24,113 nt of DNA from CAYWXV01 sp964462535 (GTDB lineage Bacteria > Bacteroidota > Ignavibacteria > OLB7), in NCBI GenBank assembly GCA_964462535.1, contig CAYWXV010000040.1, forward strand, positions 1 through 24,113. The letters are read 5' to 3'. The notes below the pieces were generated by a model that saw nothing but the letters and a program-made list of their open reading frames with translations, ran no database searches and was not told the origin of the DNA. Below, in pieces: positions 1 through 5,012 of this stretch; position 1 is the stretch's first letter, and the number at the start of each line of letters is the position of its first letter. The translations under genes and the position numbers were made by a program.

Positions 1-110
1 TCGCTCACTGCGGCGTACCTCCGGTACGCCTCATTCGCTCCTCGTCGCGCGCCTTGACCTCGCGCGATTTGAACAGCCTCCTGATCCCAGAGTAATTCAA
101 CAGGCTGCTA
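1..110 (+). repeat. Dispersed palindromic repeat, copy A (left part outside window)
   Basis: This is the first of five related intergenic repeats. Positions 1-110 align without gaps to 559-668 (copy B), with about 12 differences by hand count, so roughly 89% identity. It contains a perfect short hairpin, GGCGTACC (12-19), loop TCC, GGTACGCC (23-30). After it come the inner end (around 61-79) and the outer end (TTCAACAGGCTGCTA, 96-110). The distal end that starts the other copies is cut off by the window edge. It lies just upstream of the VOC gene. No transposase is encoded, so it is a non-autonomous or structural repeat; its function is unknown. Confidence 0.85.
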
Positions 111-125
111 TCACCTTTACCGTTC

Positions 126-129
126 GGAG
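126..129 (+). promoter_or_regulatory. Shine-Dalgarno of the VOC gene
   Basis: GGAG lies six bases upstream of the ATG at 136 and supports that start. It is worth recording because nearly every other gene in the window lacks a recognisable Shine-Dalgarno, as is common in Bacteroidota-related lineages. Confidence 0.55.
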
Positions 130-135
130 ATTGTT

Positions 136-516
136 ATGGCTGATATTCCAGCACAGGTTCGTGGAATTGGAACGGTTGTCGTCGGTGTTACGGACATCGA
201 TCGCGCGCTCGCGTTTTACAAGGACACCCTTGGCTTCACAGAAGGTGAGCAGATGCTATCGCCCGGGGTGACGCTCGTGGCGGGTGATGCGAATATCTAC
301 GTCGTTGGCGGTCGTGAACCCGGACAAGCGCGAGACATTTCGCTTCCCCAAATATCATTGATGCTCGTCGTTCCTGGACTGAAGCTGGCGTACGAGGCCC
401 TTGTTGCGGCTGGTGTTACAGTCGTTGAGGAATACGATCAGCCGAGTGACTTCTTCGCCTCGTGCAGCATTGCAGATCCTGACGGAAACGTCATCGAGCT
501 TGTCGGAAAGCCCTAG
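136..516 (+). CDS. VOC-superfamily (glyoxalase/bleomycin-resistance-like) protein
   Basis: A 126-residue single-module vicinal-oxygen-chelate protein. The N-terminal beta-alpha-beta unit is at residues 11-34 (V-x-D-I-D-R-A-L-A-F-Y, then LGF). The C-terminal signature DPDGNVIEL is at 114-122, with Glu121 as a metal-ligand candidate. The usual first ligand, a His in the first strand, is not present (the strand reads TVVVGV), so glyoxalase I activity is unlikely and the substrate cannot be named. The start is backed by GGAG at 126-129. The TAG stop is the first part of repeat copy B, so the repeat boundary coincides with the gene end. Copies A and B flank the gene as direct repeats. Confidence 0.85.
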   Translation: MADIPAQVRGIGTVVVGVTDIDRALAFYKDTLGFTEGEQMLSPGVTLVAGDANIYVVGGREPGQARDISLPQISLMLVVPGLKLAYEALVAAGVTVVEEYDQPSDFFASCSIADPDGNVIELVGKP

Positions 517-669
517 GAGACTGTTGAAATACGCGCGATCTCTGCGTTGCATTCCTCGTCGCTCACTGCGGCGTACCTCCGGTACGCCTCATTCGCTCCT
601 CGGCGTGCGCCTTGACCTCGCGCGATTTGAACACTCTCCCGAAACATGGGCAATTCAACAGTCTGCTAG
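513..669 (+). repeat. Dispersed palindromic repeat, copy B (complete)
   Basis: The best-preserved full copy. Its terminal inverted repeats are AGACTGTTGAA (518-528) and TTCAACAGTCT (654-664), and CTAG flanks both sides (513-516 and 666-669). Inside are a perfect 8-bp hairpin, GGCGTACC-TCC-GGTACGCC (570-588), and an internal inverted copy of the end (GCGCGATTTGAACACTCT, around 620-638). The element therefore has a left end, hairpin, inner right end, short spacer and outer right end. It begins with the stop codon of the VOC gene and ends one base before the ATG of the next gene. A readable frame through it (YARSLRCIPRRSL...) is a by-product of the repeat, because related peptides read out of copies D and E. 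Confidence 0.88.
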
Positions 670-670
670 C

Positions 671-1411
671 ATGGCCCTTATTGAAGAACTCGAGGAGACA
701 GGCAACTGGCTCTTCAGATGGAGGAGCTACCTCCCCTTGTTGATGATCGCACTCTACATCGTGGCGATGTGGGAGGGGGAGTACACTCCGTCGCATGGTA
801 GCTTCGACACGGTGTGGGGTCTTGTCTGTCTTGCGGTCGGATTGAGCGGACTGTGGGTCCGTGCGATAACCATCGGCCGCACCCCACGAGGTACGTCTGG
901 GAGAAACACAGATGAGCAGATCGCGGAGTCCCTCAACACAACCGGCATCTACTCTGCCGTTCGCCACCCTCTCTACTTCGGCAACTTTCTCATGGGTCTA
1001 GGACTTGCGCTCTACGCGCATGTCTGGTGGTTGCTCCTCCTTTACATCCTGATCTTCTGGCTCTACTACGAGCGAATCATGTTTGCCGAAGAGGCGTTCC
1101 TCCGCAGGAAGTTCGGTGACGTCTACCTGGAGTGGTCGAAGACCACCCCGGCATTCATACCCCGATTCCGAGGGTGGAGGGAATCGTCACTCCCTTTCTC
1201 GATGCGAAACGTATTGAAGCGAGAATACAACGGCTTCTTCGCACTCGTCCTGACAATGGTGATTCTACATGTCGCGGGGAACTTCATCGCCGAGCGGACC
1301 TTCCGTGTGGAACTCCTCTGGCAAATTATTCTCGGTGTCTCGTTCGTCATCTGGATCACGCTGCGGACGTTGAAGAAGAAGACCTCCCTCCTCCAAGTCG
1401 AAGGCCGTTGA
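671..1411 (+). CDS. Isoprenylcysteine carboxyl methyltransferase-like membrane protein
   Basis: A 246-residue integral membrane protein of the ICMT/PEMT-like methyltransferase group. Hydrophobic segments lie at about 21-34, 49-66, 103-116, 118-133, 188-204 and 215-232. The SAM-binding signature is GIYSAVRHPLYFGN at 92-105 (RHP-x-Y-x-G-N), followed by the conserved acidic stretch YYERIMFAEE (132-141) and F-x-P near 162-164. These are the landmarks of bacterial ICMT-like enzymes that methylate small molecules or lipids at the inner membrane; the substrate is unknown. I chose the ATG at 671 because the longer frame upstream reads through repeat B and the VOC gene. No Shine-Dalgarno is visible; the repeat abuts the start, so the upstream control region must be inside or before the repeat. 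Confidence 0.82.
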   Translation: MALIEELEETGNWLFRWRSYLPLLMIALYIVAMWEGEYTPSHGSFDTVWGLVCLAVGLSGLWVRAITIGRTPRGTSGRNTDEQIAESLNTTGIYSAVRHPLYFGNFLMGLGLALYAHVWWLLLLYILIFWLYYERIMFAEEAFLRRKFGDVYLEWSKTTPAFIPRFRGWRESSLPFSMRNVLKREYNGFFALVLTMVILHVAGNFIAERTFRVELLWQIILGVSFVIWITLRTLKKKTSLLQVEGR

Positions 1412-1865
1412 ATGCTGACCGACTGGCGATGGCGAGGGCACGAGAACGAGCACCGATGAACCACGAAAGATAAAGGGACAGCCCTACCCCCCCGTCTCTC
1501 GCAATTGAGAGGGGGGTGGGGGGAAGAGGGCCCGGGCATACAATCTTTACCGATTCTCAGATCGCCGCAGTTCATGTGCGCTTCGGCATGGTTCGCCCGA
1601 TCTCATCTTGCGGTAGTACCTTCGCGCGGCTGTCAGCTCACAGCACGTGACTCGAATTCTCTCAATGGCGTCGCAATCGTCCTGATGGTGGTGAATTCAC
1701 CTGACTGGTGGAGAACGCGGAACGGAGGCGGGGGGCCAACTGACGCTGGGAGTGCGCCGGGTGGTCGACGGCTGCAATCGATTGCTGCGCATCGTGCAGC
1801 GAGTCCGAAGCCCGTCGAGGGGGGATACGGGCACTCAGCAAAACCAACAAGCAATCACCGTTTGT
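1412..1865. other. Gene-poor stretch, no supported gene
   Basis: About 450 bases between the methyltransferase and the DUF6958-like gene. It holds the GC-rich inverted repeat at about 1482-1523. Open frames exist on both strands (for example plus 1505-1930 and minus 1633-1854), but they overlap one another, are rich in Arg, Pro and Gly, and show no recognisable domain. I found no tRNA-like fold and no copy of the dispersed repeat here. Confidence 0.6.
1482..1523 (+). terminator. GC-rich hairpin downstream of the methyltransferase gene
   Basis: CTCTC (1496-1500), loop GCAATT, GAGAG (1507-1511), extended outward by a C-rich arm (1482-1493) pairing with the G-rich arm (1512-1523), with a GT bulge. 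It lies about 70 bp after the stop at 1411. There is no T-run after it on the plus strand, so an intrinsic terminator is plausible but not proven. Confidence 0.45.
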
Positions 1866-2168
1866 ATGAAATCGATCGACAAAGTTCTGTGCGAAAACCC
1901 GGTGCGCGAAAAGAAGCCGATTCGGATTGATCGCTGGAAATACGATGCCGTCCGGAAGGCCATTCTCTCATCGCTCTCGCGCAAGGGTGATGGCGTCCTC
2001 TTCAGCGAACTTGCGTCCCATGTAAAGAGCCGTCTTACGAATGACGTCCGTGAGCGCATCGGTTCCGTGGCATGGTACACAACCACCGTGAAGCTCGATA
2101 TGGAGGCGAAGGGGGAGATCAAGCGAGTGAAGGGCATTCATCCGCAACGACTTCTGCGCGTGCTGTAA
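1866..2168 (+). CDS. DUF6958-like small protein (winged-helix-like)
   Basis: A 100-residue basic protein. The N-terminus reads VLCENPVREKKPIRIDRWKY (7-26), followed by a helix (DAVRKAILSSL). A middle section with SELASHVKSRL (47-57) is followed by the pattern VAWYTTTVKLDMEAKGEIKRV (68-88). This matches from memory the DUF6958 family (E-N-P near the start; W-Y/W-V-x-x-V-x-L-D-L/M-E-A-K-G near the end), which resembles a small winged-helix fold; the family function is unknown to me. The ATG at 1866 is preferred because the upstream extension has no family-like sequence. It is the first gene of a tight trio: the next start is 5 nt downstream. Family assignment is moderate, reality of the gene fairly sure. 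Confidence 0.65.
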   Translation: MKSIDKVLCENPVREKKPIRIDRWKYDAVRKAILSSLSRKGDGVLFSELASHVKSRLTNDVRERIGSVAWYTTTVKLDMEAKGEIKRVKGIHPQRLLRVL

Positions 2169-2173
2169 GAATT

Positions 2174-2911
2174 ATGCGTCCACTAATCGCACATGTGATG
2201 CTCGTCGTCGGGGCGGGCGTTGCGATGCTGCTGATTCCATCATGCAGTGTGGTCTACAAATGCGTTATGACAGGGCGGGTCGAGAACGTAGAGCTGCTGG
2301 GGGGAAGGAATCTGAGGTTCACATTTGAACCAGGCAACTACGACAATCATCACGTGGCACCGGATTCGATGGACGTCCACGCTGATGGCACATTCCGACT
2401 CCGCGCCTACTTCAGAAACACGTATCCCGAATCGTTCTCGGTATGGGCTGGCGATAGTATCGTCGCGCGATATCGATTGTGGAGGTCGAGGGATTCAATT
2501 GCGTTCATCGATCCCTTCACCGGGGGCCGAGTTGCATACGAGTTCGATGGATCGGACGACACGCCGATCAACGGATTTGTGGTGGTCCCCCGTCTCCAAC
2601 CCGACGCAATTGCCATGTACAACGTCGATGAGTTGTTGCGCGAGATCCGTTACACCGACTCGGCGCTGATCTTCACCTTCTCTTCGATCCCCCCCCCGGG
2701 GAGCTCGCTCTTCCTGTATGGCGGCACGTGGAATCATGACGAGCGGGACACAACGGTGGCAATTGCCGGCGCCGTGGTCACCGTGAGCAACCGGCTATTC
2801 TGGCATGCAGATTCTAATCGAGATGTGTTTCTTGGCGGCGCGTTCTACACGCCCTATGGGTGGCATCGATCGTTCTTTCGTCAACAGGTCGTTGGATATC
2901 GTACGAGATAA
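2174..2911 (+). CDS. Putative lipoprotein, unknown function
   Basis: A 245-residue protein starting with a hydrophobic signal (residues 5-21) that ends at LLIPSC, so Cys24 is a lipidation candidate, although Pro at -2 makes the lipobox atypical. The body is rich in beta-strand-like alternation (for example LRFTFEPGNY, FVVVPRL, SLFLYGGTW) and has no domain I recognise. I chose the ATG at 2174, 5 nt after the preceding stop; the longer frame upstream overlaps the DUF6958-like gene. A run of nine C followed by four G (2689-2701, codons 172-176, Ile-Pro-Pro-Pro-Gly) lies inside the gene and could slip. It is the middle member of a three-gene cluster with 5-nt gaps on both sides, which suggests co-translation. 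Confidence 0.75.
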   Translation: MRPLIAHVMLVVGAGVAMLLIPSCSVVYKCVMTGRVENVELLGGRNLRFTFEPGNYDNHHVAPDSMDVHADGTFRLRAYFRNTYPESFSVWAGDSIVARYRLWRSRDSIAFIDPFTGGRVAYEFDGSDDTPINGFVVVPRLQPDAIAMYNVDELLREIRYTDSALIFTFSSIPPPGSSLFLYGGTWNHDERDTTVAIAGAVVTVSNRLFWHADSNRDVFLGGAFYTPYGWHRSFFRQQVVGYRTR

Positions 2912-2916
2912 GAGAA

Positions 2917-3444
2917 ATGAAACCCGAACTTTTCTGGATCACGTCAATAGACCAGATCCGACTTGCAATTATACCGCACCCGCGAGCGGGCGACTGGCTC
3001 TCCGATGAGATTGGAGGCTGGCGTAGCGCGGGCATCAAGGTCGTTCTCTCGCTGCTGGAACCGCACGAGGTTCGCGAACTGGGATTGCACGACGAGCAGG
3101 ATCTGTGTTGGGAAGAGGGGATCGAATTCATTTCGTTCCCGATCCCTGACAGAGGGGTTCCCTCGTCCATTCGATCGATTGAGTCGCTCCTTGACAAACT
3201 GGTCGACAAACTCCGACATGGTGTTAACGTGGGAATTCAAAGCAGGTCCGGGATCGGGCGGGCCGGCGTGGTGAGCGCCTGCCTGATGGCCCGAATGGGT
3301 GTTCCATTCGACGAGCTATTCCCCACCCTGGCTCGCGTGCGGGGAGTCCCTGTTCCGGATACCGATCGACAGGTCGAGTGGGTACGTGAGTTCGCGGCTA
3401 AGGCAAAGGGTCCCCGCGATAGGAGCCTCCCGGCGGAGAGCTAG
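2917..3444 (+). CDS. Tyrosine/dual-specificity phosphatase-like protein with Cys-to-Ser active site (probable pseudophosphatase)
   Basis: A 175-residue protein with the cysteine-phosphatase fold landmarks: early strand and W-x-x-A-G-I-K-V-V-L-S-L-L (35-47), general-acid loop PIPDRG with Asp78 (75-80), and P-loop at 107-117. The family loop is H-C-x-x-G-x-x-R-S/T-G. Here it reads Q108-S109-R-S-G-I-G-R115-A-G. The nucleophilic Cys is Ser (codon AGC, 3241-3243, one base from TGC) and the preceding His is Gln (CAA), while Asp78, Gly112, Arg115 and the following helix are kept. Phosphate or phosphotyrosine binding without catalysis is the expected outcome (inference). Start ATG 2917 follows AAGAGAA, 5 nt after the lipoprotein stop. 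The TAG stop is the first part of repeat copy C. Confidence 0.82.
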   Translation: MKPELFWITSIDQIRLAIIPHPRAGDWLSDEIGGWRSAGIKVVLSLLEPHEVRELGLHDEQDLCWEEGIEFISFPIPDRGVPSSIRSIESLLDKLVDKLRHGVNVGIQSRSGIGRAGVVSACLMARMGVPFDELFPTLARVRGVPVPDTDRQVEWVREFAAKAKGPRDRSLPAES

Positions 3445-3537
3445 CAGTCTGTTGAATGATTCTCCGATCGCGGTACTGTTCATTTCGCGCGATAAGGAGC
3501 GCATCGTGGAGATCGCGCGTCTTTCGACAGCCTCCTG
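3441..3537 (-). repeat. Dispersed palindromic repeat, copy C (shortened, inverted)
   Basis: It runs from CTAG (3441-3444, including the stop codon of the phosphatase-like gene) to TTCGACAGCCTCC (3523-3535). Read on the minus strand, the distal end is GGAGGCTGTCGAAAGACGCGCGATC, matching the ends of copies B, D and E. The central hairpin arms are largely deleted, leaving about 97 bp. The outer and inner ends (GTCTGTTGAA near 3447-3456 and ACTGTTCATTTCGCGCG near 3474-3490) are both still recognisable. Confidence 0.75.
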
Positions 3538-3574
3538 GCGGCATCGCAACGTCTATTATTCAAACTCCACCCAT

Positions 3575-4249
3575 ATGCTGTCACGGGATGAGAGCAGAGG
3601 AATCGCGCGCTCGATGGCACGCGAGGCAATGAGCGCCGGGCGACCATTTGAGTGGTTCGAGCGTCTTTACTCCATGGCGTCGCGTGGCGAGCTTGTTATT
3701 CCCTGGGCTGATGGCGAAGCAAACCCCTCGCTTGCCGATCTGTTCAGTCGTGCGGCTCAACCGGTGAAACCCAATGGCCGGGCACTGTGCGTTGGATGCG
3801 GGTACGGTGACGATGCCGAATGGCTGGCCTCCCTCGGATTACAGGTCACGGCCTTTGATATCGCACCGACAGCGATCGACGAATGCCGCGCTCGATTCCC
3901 CGAGTCGTCCGTTGACTACGTCGTTGCCGATCTCCTGGCACCCCCTGAGTCTTGGGTGGGGCGGTTTGATCTTGTGGTTGAGTCGAACACCATCCAGGTC
4001 CTTCCAGTCGATCTGCGTGAATCGGCCCTCGAGGTTCTGGTGAGCTTTCTGACGCACGGAGGATCCCTCTATCTTCTGGCCCGTCTCCGCGACGACGACG
4101 AGTCCCCTGGGGATATGCCGTGGCCCCTTACCCGCGACGACCTGACCATCCCCATCCACGACCATCGTCTCATCCCGGTCGTGCTGGACGATTTCGTCGA
4201 CCCGGAAGAGCCCTCCGTCCGTCGCGTCATGGCCTGCTTTAGACGCTAA
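3575..4249 (+). CDS. Class I SAM-dependent methyltransferase (TPMT-like)
   Basis: A 224-residue soluble Rossmann methyltransferase. Motif I is LCVGCGYGDDAEWLASLG (71-88), followed by the acidic end of strand 2 (TAFDIAPTAIDEC, 92-104) and DYVVADLL (114-121), then FDLVVE (131-136). The leader P-F-E-W-F-E-R-L-Y (24-32) and this order resemble the thiopurine-methyltransferase-like group of small-molecule methyltransferases. Substrate cannot be told. I chose ATG 3575 because the longer frame upstream crosses repeat C and the end of the preceding gene; ATG 3614 is a possible alternative. There is no Shine-Dalgarno. A lipoprotein gene follows after 25 bp. Confidence 0.82.
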   Translation: MLSRDESRGIARSMAREAMSAGRPFEWFERLYSMASRGELVIPWADGEANPSLADLFSRAAQPVKPNGRALCVGCGYGDDAEWLASLGLQVTAFDIAPTAIDECRARFPESSVDYVVADLLAPPESWVGRFDLVVESNTIQVLPVDLRESALEVLVSFLTHGGSLYLLARLRDDDESPGDMPWPLTRDDLTIPIHDHRLIPVVLDDFVDPEEPSVRRVMACFRR

Positions 4250-4274
4250 CAGAGTTTTATTCAGCACGACTATC

Positions 4275-4844
4275 ATGACGAACATCTCGTTGATTGCGGT
4301 GGCCTCTCTTTCGCTGTTGCTGGCAGCATGCTCGCATGCGAAGAAGACAGAAGGTGGTGGCGGAGATGCCCGCGTGGAGTACTACTCCGGGCGACAGGAC
4401 GTTGCGCTACCGACAGGGCGAACGGTGCGATCGTCCAATGTGCTCCTCAGCCGCACCTACGATCCGTCGCGAAGTACTATTGAGGATGTGACCTACGACG
4501 TAAACACCGATGACTCGACATGGGCGCACTACGTCGTCGTGCTTACCGTTTCTGGGAACAGCTTCCGGCTGCGCGAAACGACGGGTCAGCTCGAGGGGGA
4601 GGGGACGTTGCAGGGGGAGCCGTGGAAGTGGACGAACTCGTCGTCAACATCGCGCGCCTCGCGAGGGAACGTGATTGAATCAAAAGGGAATCTCAGCGGC
4701 GACACGCTCACCTCGCAACGGCTGGTGAAGACATCCGAAGGTCAGGTTGTGGTCAAGGTTGCTGAAACGCTCCTTCGGATCACCAGGGAGGAATATGAGC
4801 GGAGGGTAAAGGAGTTCGTCGTGCCGGGTAAGGAAGCCCGCTAG
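4275..4844 (+). CDS. Hypothetical lipoprotein
   Basis: A 189-residue protein with a textbook lipoprotein signal: hydrophobic residues 5-18 and lipobox L16-A17-A18-C19, followed by a linker with GGGG at 27-30. The mature part is polar and rich in Thr, Ser and charged residues, with no family I recognise; it may be a small beta-sandwich-like surface or periplasmic protein (weak inference). It lies 25 bp after the methyltransferase on the same strand and may be co-transcribed with it. Its TAG stop (4842-4844) is provided by the first bases of repeat copy D. Confidence 0.75.
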   Translation: MTNISLIAVASLSLLLAACSHAKKTEGGGGDARVEYYSGRQDVALPTGRTVRSSNVLLSRTYDPSRSTIEDVTYDVNTDDSTWAHYVVVLTVSGNSFRLRETTGQLEGEGTLQGEPWKWTNSSSTSRASRGNVIESKGNLSGDTLTSQRLVKTSEGQVVVKVAETLLRITREEYERRVKEFVVPGKEAR

Positions 4845-4997
4845 GAGACGGTTGAACAACCATAACATCCAAGAGGCTGTTCAATTCGCGCACGGTCAAA
4901 GCGCGCGACGTCGACCGAACGAGGTGTACGCGATATATGCCGCAGTGAGCGACGAGGAACGCAACGTCGTGATCGCGTGTAGTTCAACAGCCTCCCA
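4841..4997 (-). repeat. Dispersed palindromic repeat, copy D (inverted)
   Basis: A full-length but diverged copy in the opposite orientation to A and B. The outer end CTAGGAGACGGTTGAA (4841-4856) includes the stop codon of the lipoprotein gene. The inner end AGAGGCTGTTCAATTCGCGC is at 4872-4891, and the distal end TTCAACAGCCTCC at 4983-4995. On the minus strand, GTTCCTCGTCGCTCACTGCGG is nearly the same as in copy B, but the central hairpin arms have lost most of their pairing. It separates the plus-strand lipoprotein gene from the convergent minus-strand nucleotidyltransferase gene. Confidence 0.82.
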
Positions 4998-5012
4998 GGA
5001 CCTGCCGTGCCG

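Noticed and set aside
513..669. Repeat B as an insertion with a CTAG target-site duplication
   Set aside because: CTAG flanks copy B on both sides, but the other copies have CTAG on one side only (right ends read CTAT, CTGG or CCAG), so a duplication is not supported.
401..670. N-terminal extension of the ICMT-like gene back to 401
   Set aside because: The extension reads antisense-like frames through the VOC gene and repeat B; the Arg-rich peptide recurs in other repeat copies, and family similarity starts at the ATG at 671.
1505..1930. 141-codon plus-strand open frame
   Set aside because: Low-complexity, Gly/Arg/Ser-rich, no domain, overlaps the better DUF6958-like gene in another frame and opposing frames on the minus strand.
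3299..3574. Upstream extension of the SAM methyltransferase
   Set aside because: It runs through repeat C and the end of the phosphatase-like gene in another frame; conserved sequence begins after 3575.
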